Source: Pseudomonas serboccidentalis (GTDB lineage: Bacteria; Pseudomonadota; Gammaproteobacteria; Pseudomonadales; Pseudomonadaceae). From it: DNA of 64,000 nt. This document shows, one piece after another, positions 37,103 to 47,022 of this stretch; the stretch's first letter is position 1; each line of letters starts with the position of its first letter. Position numbers and translations under genes: made by a program. The notes under the pieces are model-generated. The model had not been told where the DNA came from. It made no database searches and worked only from the letters and a program-made list of their open reading frames with translations. The stretch spans positions 5,669,316 through 5,733,315 of the forward strand of contig NZ_CP101655.1 in the NCBI RefSeq assembly GCF_028830055.1. Reading direction: 5' to 3'.

Positions 37103-38346
37103 AAATCGCCATTGTCGGCAGCGGAATCGCGGGCCTGACCTGCGCCTACCTGCTCAATCGCCGACACGACGTCACGGTGTTCGAGGCCAGCGACTGGGTC
37201 GGCGGCCACACGCACACCGTGCAGGTGACCGTCGATGGCCGCCCCTACAGCGTGGACACCGGCTTCATCGTGTTCAACGACTGGACTTATCCGAACTTCA
37301 TCCGTTTGCTCGGCCAGCTCGGCGTGTCGTTCAAACCGACCGAAATGAGCTTTTCGGTGACCGACCCGGACACGGGCCTGGAATACAACGGTAACAACCT
37401 CAACAGCCTGTTCGCCCAGCGTCGCAACCTGCTGTCGCCGGGGTTCTGGGGCATGTTGCGCGACATCCTGCGTTTCAATAAAGAGGCCCAGCACGACCTC
37501 GCCGAACAACGGATCGGCGCCGACACCACGCTCGACGATTACCTCAAGGCCGGCGGTTATGGCGAACGCTTCATCCTGCATTACATCGTGCCGATGGGGT
37601 CGGCGATCTGGTCGATGTCGATGGCCGAGATGCTCAATTTCCCCCTGCAGTTCTTCGTGCGGTTCTTCAAGAACCATGGCCTGTTGTCGGTCAGTGATCG
37701 CCCGCAATGGCAGGTGATCGAGGGCGGTTCCAGCGCTTATGTTGCGCCGTTGACTGCTGCGTTCAACGATAAAATCCGCCTCAGTTGCCCGGTGACCCGC
37801 ATCGATCGCGACGAGCACGGCGTGGTTATCCACAGCCCGGCCGGCATCGAGCGTTTCGACAAAGTGGTGCTCGCCTGCCACAGCGATCAAGCCCTGCAAT
37901 TGCTGGCCATCCCCAGCCAGGCAGAACGGACGATTCTCGGTGCCCTGCCCTACGCCGACAACGAAGTGGTGCTGCACACCGACACCCGCCTGCTGCCCTC
38001 GCGCAAACTGGCCTGGGCCAGTTGGAACTATCGCTTGAGCGGCGCCGGCCATACGCATGCGGCCGTCACCTACGACATGAACATCCTGCAGGGGATTGCG
38101 AGCGACACCACGTTCTGTGTCAGCCTCAACCAGAGCGCCGGCATCAGCCCGTTCAAGGTGCTCGCCAAATACACCTACGCCCACCCGCAATTCAGCCTCG
38201 CGGCGCTAGCGGCACAGAACCGTTGGGCCGAACTGGACGGCCAGCAACACACCCACTTCTGCGGCGCCTACTGGGCCAACGGTTTTCATGAGGACGGCGT
38301 GGTCAGCGCGTTACGCGTGGCGGCCGCGTTCGGGGAAAGCTTATGA
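37099..38346 (+). CDS. FAD-dependent oxidoreductase (amine-oxidase fold, possible fatty-acid desaturase)
   Basis: I chose the GTG at 37099 (415 residues), which overlaps the SDR stop as GTGA and places the FAD motif IAIVGSGIAGLTCAYLL at the N-terminus. Other flavin elements are FEASDWVGGHTHTV (about 31-44) and, near the end, HFCGAYWANGFHEDGVVSALRVA (about 388-410). This family always neighbours DUF1365 and a CFA-like methyltransferase. In furan fatty-acid synthesis an FAD protein of this type (UfaD) desaturates a methylated acyl chain. That role is possible here but not shown. Confidence 0.85.
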   Translation: MKIAIVGSGIAGLTCAYLLNRRHDVTVFEASDWVGGHTHTVQVTVDGRPYSVDTGFIVFNDWTYPNFIRLLGQLGVSFKPTEMSFSVTDPDTGLEYNGNNLNSLFAQRRNLLSPGFWGMLRDILRFNKEAQHDLAEQRIGADTTLDDYLKAGGYGERFILHYIVPMGSAIWSMSMAEMLNFPLQFFVRFFKNHGLLSVSDRPQWQVIEGGSSAYVAPLTAAFNDKIRLSCPVTRIDRDEHGVVIHSPAGIERFDKVVLACHSDQALQLLAIPSQAERTILGALPYADNEVVLHTDTRLLPSRKLAWASWNYRLSGAGHTHAAVTYDMNILQGIASDTTFCVSLNQSAGISPFKVLAKYTYAHPQFSLAALAAQNRWAELDGQQHTHFCGAYWANGFHEDGVVSALRVAAAFGESL

Positions 38347-39158
38347 ACAGCGCGCTGTACAGTGGCTGGATCGGCCATCGGCGCTTTGCGCCCAGACGCC
38401 ATGAATTCCGTTACCGGATCGGTCTGCTGTACCTCGACCTGGCCGAGCAGGACGCCGTGTTCGAGCTGTCGGCGCTCGCCAGTCGCAGCCGCTTTGCGCC
38501 GTTTTCGTTTCGCGAAACCGACTACCTGAAAACCTTCACTGGCAGCGGCATGCGCCTGATCGATGCGGTGCGCCAACAGGTCGGCGCCGCCCTCGGCCAT
38601 CAGCCGCAAGGTTCAGTCTGCCTGCTGACCCAACCGCGCAGTTGGGGCCTGGCCTTCAATCCGGTGAGCTTCTTTTATTGCCACGAGGCCGACGGGCAAC
38701 TGGCGGCGATCCTCTGTGAAGTGACCAACACGCCGTGGCGTGAGCGTTATCACTACGTGCTGCCGGCCCGCGCACCGGTCAATCTGCAGGACTTTCACCA
38801 GCACTTCGCGGTGGCCAAGGCTTTTCACGTCTCGCCGTTCCTGCCGCGCGATCTTGAGTACCGCATGAGTTTCAGTCCGGCCGCGCAGAACCTCGGCGTG
38901 CACATGGCCGACTGGCAGGGCGAGCAAAAACTGTTCGACGCCACGCTGAACCTGCAGCGCGAGCCCCTCGACCGCCGCAGCCTGCACCGCTACTTGTGGC
39001 GTTTTCCGTGGATGACCGCGAAAACCGCTCTGGCGATTTATTGGCAAGCCCTGCGCCTGTTGCTCAAGCGCGCACCGATTTTTGCTCATCAGGCTGCCGA
39101 GGGCAGCTTTCAAACTGCCACTGTGCCGCCCAAGGAGCAGCGCCATGAAATCCTCTAG
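38343..39158 (+). CDS. DUF1365 family protein
   Basis: A 271-residue protein whose start overlaps the preceding stop (ATGA). Typical DUF1365 segments: SGWIGHRRFAPRRHEFRYRI at the N-terminus, LLTQPRSWGLAFNPVSFFYCH (about 94-114), EVTNTPWRERYHYVL and FHVSPFLP. No catalytic residues are assigned in the family. It invariably accompanies CFA-synthase-like and FAD oxidoreductase genes, so a role in modifying membrane acyl chains is inferred. Confidence 0.88.
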   Translation: MNSALYSGWIGHRRFAPRRHEFRYRIGLLYLDLAEQDAVFELSALASRSRFAPFSFRETDYLKTFTGSGMRLIDAVRQQVGAALGHQPQGSVCLLTQPRSWGLAFNPVSFFYCHEADGQLAAILCEVTNTPWRERYHYVLPARAPVNLQDFHQHFAVAKAFHVSPFLPRDLEYRMSFSPAAQNLGVHMADWQGEQKLFDATLNLQREPLDRRSLHRYLWRFPWMTAKTALAIYWQALRLLLKRAPIFAHQAAEGSFQTATVPPKEQRHEIL

Positions 39159-40410
39159 CCTGTCAGTCAATCGCTTTAACACCAACGGTTTGACCGGCTC
39201 GCTGCTGCGGCGCGGCGTGCTGCGCCAATTGGGCCAACTCAAGCACGGCCAATTGCTGCTGATCGAGGACGGCGAACAAATGCTGTTCGGTACTCCGGGC
39301 AGTGCGTTGCTGGGCGAAATCCACATACAGGACCCGGCCGCCTGGGGCATGGTCGCCAGCAACGGCTCGATCGGCGCGGGCGAGGCGTTCATTCATGGCT
39401 ACTGGAGCTCACCGGACCTGACCGCCGTGGTGCGGGTGTTCGTCAGCAATCTTGAAGTACTGGATGCGATGGAGGGCGGTCTGGCCCGCCTCAGCCGGCC
39501 GCTGGTGCAAGGTTTGCATTGGCTCAACCGCAATACGCGCAAGGGTTCGCAGAAAAACATTGCCGCGCACTATGATCTGGGCAACGACCTGTTCGAACAG
39601 TTTCTCGACCCGACCATGATGTATTCGGCAGCGCAATTCCTCACCCCCGAGGACAGCCTGGAACAGGCACAACTGAACAAACTGGAACGGATCTGCCAGA
39701 AACTCGCGCTCAAACCCAGTGATCACCTGCTGGAAATCGGTACCGGCTGGGGCAGCATGGCGCTTTACGCCGCACAGCATTACGGTTGCCATGTCACCAC
39801 CACGACGCTGTCGAAAGAGCAGTACGCGTTTACCGCCCGGCGCATCGAGGCGCTGGGGTTGCAGGAGCGGGTGACGCTGCTGCTCAAGGACTACCGCGAC
39901 CTCACCGGTGAGTACGACAAACTGGTATCGATCGAGATGATCGAAGCGGTCGGTCATCGCTTCCTGCCGACTTACTTCAAGCAGTGCGCGCACCTGCTCA
40001 AGAGCAACGGCCTGATGCTGTTGCAGGCGATCACCATCCGCGAGCAGCGTTATGAACAGGCACGGCGCGGCGTCGATTTCATCCAGCGTTACATCTTCCC
40101 CGGCGGCGCCCTGCCCTGCGTGCAGAAAATGCTGGAGATCGTCAGCCGTGACACCGACATGAACCTGCTGCACATGGAAGATTTCGGCCTGCATTACGCC
40201 CGTACCCTGCGCCTGTGGCACGAGAACTTCCGGCGCGCCCATGGCCGGTTGAGCGAGTTGGGTTACGACGATTACTTCCTGCGGCTGTGGGAGTTTTACC
40301 TGTGCTACTGCGAAGGCGGGTTCCTGGAACGCACCATCGGCACCGCACAATTGCTCCTGGCCAAACCGGCAGCGATGCCCGCGCCGCTGCTCGGGCGCTT
40401 CGATGCTTGA
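39145..40410 (+). CDS. Cyclopropane-fatty-acyl-phospholipid synthase family methyltransferase
   Basis: 421 residues from ATG 39145, with AAGGAG upstream, overlapping DUF1365 by 14 bp. It is a SAM-dependent enzyme acting on unsaturated acyl chains of membrane phospholipids: motif I LLEIGTGWGSMALYAAQHYGC (about 198-218), SIEMIEAVGHRFLPTYFKQC, the C-terminal LHYARTLRLWHENF and the catalytic-pocket region FYLCYCEGGF. The N-terminal lipid-binding domain is present. It may be a CFA synthase (CfaB-like) or a methyltransferase of furan fatty-acid synthesis (UfaM-like); context fits either. It probably strengthens membranes against singlet oxygen. Confidence 0.9.
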   Translation: MKSSSLSVNRFNTNGLTGSLLRRGVLRQLGQLKHGQLLLIEDGEQMLFGTPGSALLGEIHIQDPAAWGMVASNGSIGAGEAFIHGYWSSPDLTAVVRVFVSNLEVLDAMEGGLARLSRPLVQGLHWLNRNTRKGSQKNIAAHYDLGNDLFEQFLDPTMMYSAAQFLTPEDSLEQAQLNKLERICQKLALKPSDHLLEIGTGWGSMALYAAQHYGCHVTTTTLSKEQYAFTARRIEALGLQERVTLLLKDYRDLTGEYDKLVSIEMIEAVGHRFLPTYFKQCAHLLKSNGLMLLQAITIREQRYEQARRGVDFIQRYIFPGGALPCVQKMLEIVSRDTDMNLLHMEDFGLHYARTLRLWHENFRRAHGRLSELGYDDYFLRLWEFYLCYCEGGFLERTIGTAQLLLAKPAAMPAPLLGRFDA

Positions 40411-40894
40411 GCGACTGGCCAATGCCGTGCTGTTTCAGGTCGGCTGGCTGGCCTGTGTCATCGGCGGCAACAGTCTGTGGTTGTTGTTGGCGCTGGCGGT
40501 GCTGGTGATCCATCTGGGCTGGATCAGCAGTTGGGCGGTGGAAGGTCGTTTGATCCTCAGCGTAGTGATTGTCGGCACGGCGGTGGACAGCCTATTGCGC
40601 GCTGCCGGCGTGTTCGCATTTCAAGACCTGTCACCCCTGATTCCGCTGTGGCTGATGCTGCTCTGGGCCTTGCTCGCCACCACCCTGCGCCACTGCCTGC
40701 AATGGAGCGCCCGGCCATGGTGGCTGGCCAGCGCACTCGGTGCGGTGGGCGGTGCGTTGTCTTACTACGGGGGCGGACGCCTGGCCGGGGTGCAATTTCC
40801 TTACGGCGAATGGCCGACGCTGATCGGCATCGGTCTGCTGTGGGCGCTGCTGTTTCCGTTATTGCATGCCATGGCGCGGCGTCTGAGCCACTGA
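40403..40894 (+). CDS. DUF2878 family membrane protein
   Basis: A 163-residue very hydrophobic protein with about five to six helices and several tryptophans (FQVGWLACVIGGNSLWLLL at the start, LWALLFPLLHAMARRLSH at the end). It matches DUF2878, a family of unknown function found after CFA-like genes. Overlaps the methyltransferase gene by 8 bp and closes the operon. Position in the inner membrane is inferred from hydrophobicity. Confidence 0.85.
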   Translation: MLERLANAVLFQVGWLACVIGGNSLWLLLALAVLVIHLGWISSWAVEGRLILSVVIVGTAVDSLLRAAGVFAFQDLSPLIPLWLMLLWALLATTLRHCLQWSARPWWLASALGAVGGALSYYGGGRLAGVQFPYGEWPTLIGIGLLWALLFPLLHAMARRLSH

Positions 40895-40946
40895 GCGTCT
40901 GTCAGGCCTTTCACACAGCCAACGGCCACTGCCTTACACTGCCGCC

Positions 40947-41252
40947 ATGAAAACCATTCCCCACCATCAAATCGCCGAACCTGCGGTCACCTGCTCAACC
41001 TGCGCAGCGTGCTGCTGTCAGCTCGAAGTGATGCTGATCACCGACACCGGCGTGCCTGAGCGCTTTATCGATACCGATGAGTGGGGCGGAGAAGTCATGC
41101 TGCGTCTGGACGACGGCTGGTGCGCGGCGCTGGATCGCGACAGCATGATGTGCACGATCTACGAGAAACGTCCGCTGATCTGTCGCGAATTCGAAATGGG
41201 CGCGCCGGAATGCATTGAAGAACGCAAAGGCATTGCCACGGCCTACCGCTGA
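40947..41252 (+). CDS. YkgJ-family cysteine cluster protein
   Basis: A 101-residue protein with cysteines in the YkgJ pattern: CSTCAACCCQLE (about 16-27), WCAALDRDSMMCTIYEKRPLICREFE (about 53-78) and a late Cys in PECIEE. These probably bind zinc or an iron-sulfur cluster. Function unknown. It lies 52 bp after the DUF2878 gene on the same strand and could be read through from the operon, but a separate promoter is equally possible. Confidence 0.85.
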   Translation: MKTIPHHQIAEPAVTCSTCAACCCQLEVMLITDTGVPERFIDTDEWGGEVMLRLDDGWCAALDRDSMMCTIYEKRPLICREFEMGAPECIEERKGIATAYR

Positions 41253-41257
41253 TTTAA

Positions 41258-41342
41258 AGCAAAAGATCGCAGCCTTCGGCAGCTCCTGCATGGGAATGAT
41301 TTCTCCTGTAGGAGCTGCCGAAGGCTGCGATCTTTTGATCTT
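41258..41342. repeat. REP doublet, family 1, likely also a terminator
   Basis: gcaaaagatcgcagccttcggcagctcctg, 17-bp spacer, gtaggagctgccgaaggctgcgatcttttgatc followed by a T-run (41339-41346). Lies between the converging YkgJ-type and pagL genes. Confidence 0.9.
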
Positions 41343-41344
41343 TT

Positions 41345-41863
41345 TTACAGCGGCATCGTGTAATGCAGCGAGTAGCTTTCTACACCATCGTTACTGCTGG
41401 CCAGGCCGGCGTTGGAATAGTGCGTTGCACGAATCCCGACTTCATGCCCGCCATTAAAGCGCAGACCAAAACCGAAACGGTCTTCGAACTGGAAAGAGCC
41501 GCCGAGGTTGTTGTTCTCATAGTGGGTGTTGGAGAACGCTGCCACACCAATCCCCGCTTCAACATACGGTTTGACCGACTGGCCGGCGAACTCGTAAACG
41601 AATACCGGCGAGAACGACAGGCTGTTGTTGCTGGAAGTTTTGTCGCCTTCCCAATAGGTGTAAGCACCGCTCCAGTAACCGGTCAGGCGACCGACGTCAC
41701 TTTGCAGCCAGCTCTTGTCCCAATCGAAATTCATGCCCAGGCGATACGTCATCGTCGAATCGCTGGTCGCACCCACCGCAAACTCGACGCCTGCCGCTTG
41801 TGCGGTAAAACTTTGCCCCATCAGTGCAGCCGCAATCGCGGCCAAGCAGAATAGTCGCTTCAC
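41345..41863 (-). CDS. pagL: Lipid A 3-O-deacylase
   Basis: A 172-residue outer-membrane protein: signal peptide (FCLAAIAAALMGQSFTAQA) and an eight-strand barrel pattern. The catalytic triad of PagL is visible in ATHYSNAG...DGVE: His148, Ser150 and Glu162, with the same spacing as His126/Ser128/Glu140 of P. aeruginosa PagL. It removes the 3-O acyl chain from lipid A in the outer leaflet. It sits at the same position, upstream of murI, as PA4661 in P. aeruginosa. Single gene. Confidence 0.9.
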   Translation of the reverse strand: MKRLFCLAAIAAALMGQSFTAQAAGVEFAVGATSDSTMTYRLGMNFDWDKSWLQSDVGRLTGYWSGAYTYWEGDKTSSNNSLSFSPVFVYEFAGQSVKPYVEAGIGVAAFSNTHYENNNLGGSFQFEDRFGFGLRFNGGHEVGIRATHYSNAGLASSNDGVESYSLHYTMPL

Positions 41864-41975
41864 GTTGAAACTTCCTTTTCCGGAACGATCGTTTGGTTTT
41901 CTAAGTAACTCAGCCGTATAGAAATCAGCGTTTGATCAGAAGTTCAGCTGACTTTTTAGATATTTCACACTTTTT

Positions 41976-42767
41976 TTACAAGGTGAATTTTTCGACGTCA
42001 CCGGCAACTTGGCCCAGCAGGGGCAGGGTCTTGCGAAAGGACTCGGGGTTGGCGCTGGTCCAGAATCTGACCGGGCGGTTCGGCCCCTCGGCGAGCAGGT
42101 CTCGTTCGGCCAGCAGCCGCTGCAATTGGCGGGCAACGGCGGCACCGGTGTCGATCAGACTGATGCTCTCGGGGATCATCGTCTTGAGCATCGGCTTGAG
42201 AAACGGATAGTGGGTGCAGCCCAGGATGATCGTGTCGCAACCGTTGGCCAGCAGCGGATCGACATAGTGTTTGAGCAATGCGCGCAACTCGGCGCTGTGC
42301 AGATCACCGCTTTCAATCAGCTCAACCAGACCGGGACACGGCTGGGTGATGACTCGCACATCCGTGGCGAACCGGTCGAGCAACGCGGCGAACTTGGCGC
42401 TCTGCAACGTGCCGGTGGTGGCGAGCACGCCAACCACGCCACTACGAGTGGCGGCGGCAGCGGGTTTGACCGCCGGCTCCATGCCAACGATCGGCCAGTC
42501 GGGAAAATCCCGGCGCAGATCGGCAACAGCCGCCACCGTGGCGGTATTGCAGGCAATGACCAGGGCCTTGGCACCCTGCTCGCGGAAAAATCCGGCCATC
42601 ACGTTACAACGCTGGCGGATGAACTCGGGGGATTTCTCGCCGTAGGGAATGTGCCCGCAATCGGCGAAATACAGCAGTGACTCATGGGGCAGCAAACGCT
42701 GGATCTCGGCCAATACCGACAAGCCGCCGACACCGGAATCGAACACCGCGATCGGTGCTTCACGCAT
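41976..42767 (-). CDS. murI: Glutamate racemase
   Basis: The ATG at 42767 ([19 protein letters not shown]) gives 263 residues. It converts L- to D-glutamate for peptidoglycan. Both catalytic cysteines are present, ACNTAT (about 72) and LGCTHYP (about 183), along with the FDSGVGG substrate loop. Last gene of the hemA-prfA-prmC-moeB-murI operon; its start overlaps moeB by 8 bp. Confidence 0.96.
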   Translation of the reverse strand: MREAPIAVFDSGVGGLSVLAEIQRLLPHESLLYFADCGHIPYGEKSPEFIRQRCNVMAGFFREQGAKALVIACNTATVAAVADLRRDFPDWPIVGMEPAVKPAAAATRSGVVGVLATTGTLQSAKFAALLDRFATDVRVITQPCPGLVELIESGDLHSAELRALLKHYVDPLLANGCDTIILGCTHYPFLKPMLKTMIPESISLIDTGAAVARQLQRLLAERDLLAEGPNRPVRFWTSANPESFRKTLPLLGQVAGDVEKFTL

Positions 42768-43515
42768 GGTTCGAACCACAGACGCTGCAACCGGGGTCGC
42801 GCTTGACCCGCAATTCACGGAAGCGCGAGCCCAACGCATCGATCAGCAGCAAGCGACCCACCAGCGGCTCGCCGAAGCCGACCAGCACCTTCAACGCTTC
42901 CAGCGCCTGCAGACTGCCGACCAGCCCTACCAGTGGCCCGACCACACCGGCTTCGCTGCAGGTCAGCTCGGCCTCGCTGCCATGCCCGTACAGGCAGTGG
43001 TAGCACGGACTTTCCGGGCGGCGCGGGTCAAACACCGACAACTGCCCTTCCAGGCGAATCGCCGCACCACTGACCAAGGGTTTGCGCGCCGCCACGCAGG
43101 CGGCGTTGACCGCTTCGCGGGTGGAGAAATTGTCGGAGCAGTCGAGCACCAGATCCACCGCTGTCACCGCGGCGGCCAGCGAGTCCGCGTCCAGCGCCTG
43201 GCGATGGGCAGCCAGTTGAATCTCGGGATTGATCGCGCTCAGACGCTTGAGCGCCGAGTCGACCTTGCTCATGCCGACGCTGTCGGTGTCATGGATGATC
43301 TGGCGTTGCAGGTTGGTCAGATCGACCGTGTCGAAATCCGCCAAGTGCAGCTCACCGACACCGGCCGCTGCCAGATACAGCGCAACCGGCGCGCCGAGAC
43401 CGCCAAGGCCGACGATCAGCACGCGGCTGTCCTTGAGCTTCAGTTGCCCGTCGATATCGATGTGTTGCAGCAGAATCTGCCGGCTATAGCGCAGCAATTC
43501 CTGATCATTCAGCAC
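42760..43515 (-). CDS. moeB: Molybdopterin-synthase adenylyltransferase (HesA/MoeB/ThiF family)
   Basis: A 251-residue E1-like enzyme that adenylates the C-terminal glycine of a ubiquitin-like sulfur carrier (MoaD or ThiS). The nucleotide fold [22 protein letters not shown] (about 31-52), the conserved [14 protein letters not shown] (about 59-72) and two zinc-binding CxxC pairs (CYHCLYG about 172 and CSVCGS near the C-terminus) are intact. It overlaps prmC by 7 bp and murI by 8 bp. Confidence 0.92.
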   Translation of the reverse strand: MLNDQELLRYSRQILLQHIDIDGQLKLKDSRVLIVGLGGLGAPVALYLAAAGVGELHLADFDTVDLTNLQRQIIHDTDSVGMSKVDSALKRLSAINPEIQLAAHRQALDADSLAAAVTAVDLVLDCSDNFSTREAVNAACVAARKPLVSGAAIRLEGQLSVFDPRRPESPCYHCLYGHGSEAELTCSEAGVVGPLVGLVGSLQALEALKVLVGFGEPLVGRLLLIDALGSRFRELRVKRDPGCSVCGSNHA

Positions 43516-44339
43516 GGCAGACGCCCCAGGCTGATCCGTTGATGGCCGCCCAGATCGGTACGGCTGTGGACTTCTTCGAAACCGTGGGTCAGCAACAGAT
43601 CGCGCACGGCCTCGGCTTGATCATAGCCGTGTTCGAGCATCAGCCAGCCACCGGCTTCAAGATGGCCCGGGGCCTGGGCGACGATCAGGCGCAGATCGTC
43701 GAGCCCGTCGACACCGGCGACCAGTGCGCTGGCCGGTTCGAAGCGCACATCGCCTTCGACCAGATGCGGGTCGGCGGCAGCGATGTACGGCGGGTTGCTG
43801 ATAATCAGATTGAAGCGCTGGCCTTCGAGAGCGCTGAACCAGTGGCTGTTCAGCACCGTGGCGTTGCTCAGATTCAAGCGCTGGCGATTGCGTTCGGCGA
43901 GGGCCACGGCCTCCAGCACGCGATCCACCGCCGTGACCTTCCACGCCGGGCGTTCACTGGCCAGGGCCAGGGCAATCGCGCCGCTGCCGGTGCCCAGATC
44001 AAGAACTGTCGCCGGCGTTGCCGCCAGCAGCTCCAGCGCGGCCTCTACCAGCAATTCGGTGTCGGGACGCGGAATCAGGGTGTGCGGCGCGACTTCCAGG
44101 TCGAGTTTCCAGAAACCCTGCTGACCAAGGATGTAGGCCACTGGCTCACCGCTGCGACGTCGCTGCAGGTACTCGGTAAAAACCAGCACCGCTTCGCTGG
44201 GCACAATGCGCTCGGGCCAGGTGTGCAGGAAACTGCGCGGTTTGCCCAGTGCCGCCGCCAGCAGCAACTCGGCATCCAGACGCGCCGTGGGCGAGTCCGG
44301 CAGTTCGGCGGCGCGCAACAGGCTGGCAATGATGGTCAT
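43509..44339 (-). CDS. prmC: Peptide chain release factor N5-glutamine methyltransferase
   Basis: A 276-residue SAM enzyme that methylates the Gln of the GGQ motif in release factors 1 and 2. SAM motif I VLDLGTGSGAIALALA (about 117-132) and the catalytic NPPY in IISNPPYIAA (about 179-188) are clear. The gene starts directly after the stop of prfA, which encodes its substrate, as is usual. Confidence 0.95.
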   Translation of the reverse strand: MTIIASLLRAAELPDSPTARLDAELLLAAALGKPRSFLHTWPERIVPSEAVLVFTEYLQRRRSGEPVAYILGQQGFWKLDLEVAPHTLIPRPDTELLVEAALELLAATPATVLDLGTGSGAIALALASERPAWKVTAVDRVLEAVALAERNRQRLNLSNATVLNSHWFSALEGQRFNLIISNPPYIAAADPHLVEGDVRFEPASALVAGVDGLDDLRLIVAQAPGHLEAGGWLMLEHGYDQAEAVRDLLLTHGFEEVHSRTDLGGHQRISLGRLPC

Positions 44340-45422
44340 TTATTCACCTATCGCTGCAAGTTGGTCGGCCTGGTACTCGGCCAGCAAAGGCTCGATCACC
44401 GCTTCAACGCCACCGGCGAGAATTTCGTCAAGGGAGTACAGGGTCAGGTTGACGCGATGGTCTGTGACCCGGCCCTGGGCAAAGTTGTAAGTACGGATGC
44501 GCTCGGAACGATCACCGGAACCGACGAGCAATTTACGCTCGCTGGCAATCGCATTGGCCGCCGCAGCGGTCTGCTGATCGTTGAGCTTGGCCGCCAGCCA
44601 CGCCATCGCCCGCGCACGGTTCTTGTGCTGGGAACGTTCTTCCTGACACTCGACGACGGTGCCGGTCGGTATGTGGGTGATGCGGATCGCCGAGTCGGTG
44701 GTGTTGACGTGCTGACCACCGGCCCCGGAGGAGCGGTAGGTGTCGACGCGCAAATCCGCCGGGTTGATCTCGATGGCTTCGCGCTCGTCCGGCTCGGGCA
44801 ACACCGCCACGGTGCAGGCCGAGGTGTGGATACGGCCCTGGGATTCGGTAGCGGGTACACGTTGTACGCGGTGCGCGCCGGATTCGAATTTCAGCTTGCC
44901 GTAAACGTTGTCGCCTTCAATGCGGGCGATGACTTCTTTATAGCCACCGTGTTCGCCTTCGTTTTCCGACAGGATTTCCACGCGCCAGCCACGACGTTCG
45001 GCGTAACGCGAGTACATGCGGAACAGGTCGCCAGAGAAGATCGCCGCCTCGTCGCCACCGGTGCCGGCGCGGATTTCGAGGAACACGTTGCGCCCGTCGT
45101 TCGGGTCCTTGGGTAACAACATGCGTTGCAGGTCGGATTCCAGCGTGATCAACAACTCTTTGGCTTCGCGCACTTCTTCCACGGCCATTTCACGCATGTC
45201 CGGGTCGCTGTCCTTGAGCAGCGCCTGCGCGCCTTCAAGATCGCTTTGTACGCCGAGCAGCTTTTTATACGCTTGTACGACCGGCTCGAGTTCGGCGTAT
45301 TCCTTGGAATAGGCACGGAATTTGGTTTGATCGGAAATGACTTCGCCGTCGCCGAGCAACGCGGTCAGTTCCTCGAAACGGTCCTGGAGGATGTCCAGCT
45401 TATTGAGCAGTGACGCTTTCAT
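44340..45422 (-). CDS. prfA: Peptide chain release factor 1
   Basis: 360 residues. Recognises UAA and UAG through the PAT tripeptide ([10 protein letters not shown], about 187-196) and triggers peptide release with GGQ ([15 protein letters not shown], about 229-243); the Gln is methylated by PrmC encoded next. Its start overlaps the hemA stop (ATGA). Confidence 0.97.
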   Translation of the reverse strand: MKASLLNKLDILQDRFEELTALLGDGEVISDQTKFRAYSKEYAELEPVVQAYKKLLGVQSDLEGAQALLKDSDPDMREMAVEEVREAKELLITLESDLQRMLLPKDPNDGRNVFLEIRAGTGGDEAAIFSGDLFRMYSRYAERRGWRVEILSENEGEHGGYKEVIARIEGDNVYGKLKFESGAHRVQRVPATESQGRIHTSACTVAVLPEPDEREAIEINPADLRVDTYRSSGAGGQHVNTTDSAIRITHIPTGTVVECQEERSQHKNRARAMAWLAAKLNDQQTAAAANAIASERKLLVGSGDRSERIRTYNFAQGRVTDHRVNLTLYSLDEILAGGVEAVIEPLLAEYQADQLAAIGE

Positions 45423-46705
45423 TGCGGTTTTTTATCCGAAAAGCTATCCGGTGAGCCCTCGAGGGCAAAGAGTTCCTGGGCCATGGCCAGCGCATCGAGG
45501 CGGCCTTCGGCAGAAAGCTTTTTCAGTTGCACGCTGGGCGCATGCAACAGTTTATTGGTCAGGCCGCGGGCCAGTTGCCCGAGCACCTCTTCGGCGTTGC
45601 CGCCGTTGGCCAGCAGACGCAGGGCTTTTTGCAGCTCTTCGTCACGCAGGCGTTCGCTCTGTTGCCGATAGGCCTTGAGCACATCGACCGCCGCCAGCTC
45701 TCGCAGGCGCACCATGAAATCGTCGGCGCCGACCGAAACCATCTCTTCGGCCGCCTGGGCTGCGCCCTGGCGACTCTTGAGGTTTTCGGCGACCACTTCG
45801 TGCAGATCGTCGACGCTGTAGAGGTAAACGTCGTCGAGTTCGCCGACTTCCGGCTCGATGTCTCGCGGTACGGCAATGTCGACCATGAAAATCGGCTTGT
45901 GCTTGCGCTGCTTCAACGCACTTTCCACCGCGCCCTTGCCGAGGATCGGCAACTGACTGGCGGTCGAACTGATCACGATATCGCTGCGCACCAGCTCCGC
46001 CGGAATGTCCGAGAGCAGCACCGCGTGGGCGCCGAACTGCTCGGCCAGCAGGCTGGCGCGCTCCAGCGTACGGTTGGCGACCACGATGCGCTTGACCCCC
46101 AGCTCATGCAAATGGCGGGCGACCAGGGTGATGGTCTCGCCGGCGCCGATCAGCAGGGCCTGGCTGCGTTGCAGGTCGCTGAAAATCTGTTTGGCCAGGC
46201 TGACCGCGGCAAACGCCACGGACACCGGGTTTTCGCCAATGGCGGTATCGGTGCGCACCTGTTTGGCGGCATTGAACGTCGCTTGAAACAGCCGTCCCAG
46301 CAGCGGGCCGATGGTGCCGGCCTCGCGGGCCACGGCGTAGGCCGATTTCATCTGACCGAGAATCTGCGGTTCGCCCAACACCAGCGAGTCGAGCCCGGAG
46401 GCGACACGCATCATGTGACGAACTGCCGCATCATCTTCGTGCACATAGGCACTCGCGCGCAGCTCATCAAGGCTTAAATGGTGATAGTCAGCCAGCCAGC
46501 GCAGCACGAGATCAGCTGAAAGCTGGTCCTGTTCTATATAAAGCTCACTGCGATTGCAGGTGGAGAGGATCGCAGCTTCGCGGCTGTCGGTGAGTCGGCA
46601 GAGCTGCTGCAAGGCCTCAACCAACTGCTCAGGGGTAAAGGCCACGCGCTCGCGGACGTCTACTGAAGCAGTCTTGTGGTTAATACCGAGTGCAAGGAAG
46701 GCCAT
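45419..46705 (-). CDS. hemA: Glutamyl-tRNA reductase
   Basis: A 428-residue enzyme that reduces glutamyl-tRNA to glutamate-1-semialdehyde with NADPH, the first step of tetrapyrrole synthesis. The N-terminus [19 protein letters not shown], the catalytic Cys in STCNRSELY (about 50) and [18 protein letters not shown] (about 103-120) are diagnostic. The NADPH domain follows ([17 protein letters not shown]), then a C-terminal dimerisation helix. First gene of the operon to murI. Confidence 0.97.
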   Translation of the reverse strand: MAFLALGINHKTASVDVRERVAFTPEQLVEALQQLCRLTDSREAAILSTCNRSELYIEQDQLSADLVLRWLADYHHLSLDELRASAYVHEDDAAVRHMMRVASGLDSLVLGEPQILGQMKSAYAVAREAGTIGPLLGRLFQATFNAAKQVRTDTAIGENPVSVAFAAVSLAKQIFSDLQRSQALLIGAGETITLVARHLHELGVKRIVVANRTLERASLLAEQFGAHAVLLSDIPAELVRSDIVISSTASQLPILGKGAVESALKQRKHKPIFMVDIAVPRDIEPEVGELDDVYLYSVDDLHEVVAENLKSRQGAAQAAEEMVSVGADDFMVRLRELAAVDVLKAYRQQSERLRDEELQKALRLLANGGNAEEVLGQLARGLTNKLLHAPSVQLKKLSAEGRLDALAMAQELFALEGSPDSFSDKKPQ

Positions 46706-47022
46706 TCAAGGTCGCTGATGGTGACGTGAAGCCGGCAATTGTCCTACTTCGTCAGATCCAGAACAACTATTGGATATCTATCGCCCTTATTGTATCCACT
46801 GCCTGCTGCGATCCATTCTCGTTCATGTACACATCGCCCCCCCGTAGGAGCTGCCGCAGGCTGCGATCTTTTGATTCTGGTTTTGCGAATCAGAAGCAAG
46901 ATCAAAAGATCCCAGCCTGAGGCAGCTCCTACAGGGGATAGCGTAAATTGCCTGAGCGGTTATGTTTGGCCGAAGGCTTGTGTCATGATGATCCGACCGC
47001 AGGTTAGTCGTCCTTCTCCTAT
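46706..47022. other. Divergent hemA/TPR-lipoprotein intergenic region
   Basis: 317 bp containing the promoters of two divergent units and, between them, a complete family-1 REP doublet (46843-46932). I see no open reading frame or RNA gene I can support. Confidence 0.6.
46843..46932. repeat. REP doublet, family 1
   Basis: cgtaggagctgccgcaggctgcgatcttttgat, spacer, gatcaaaagatcccagcctgaggcagctcctac. It is unusual in lying between divergent promoters rather than converging genes. Confidence 0.88.

Noticed and set aside
46824..46832. Single TGTACA-like sequence upstream of hemA
   Set aside because: No second half-site at the 12-base spacing seen in the photolyase operon boxes.
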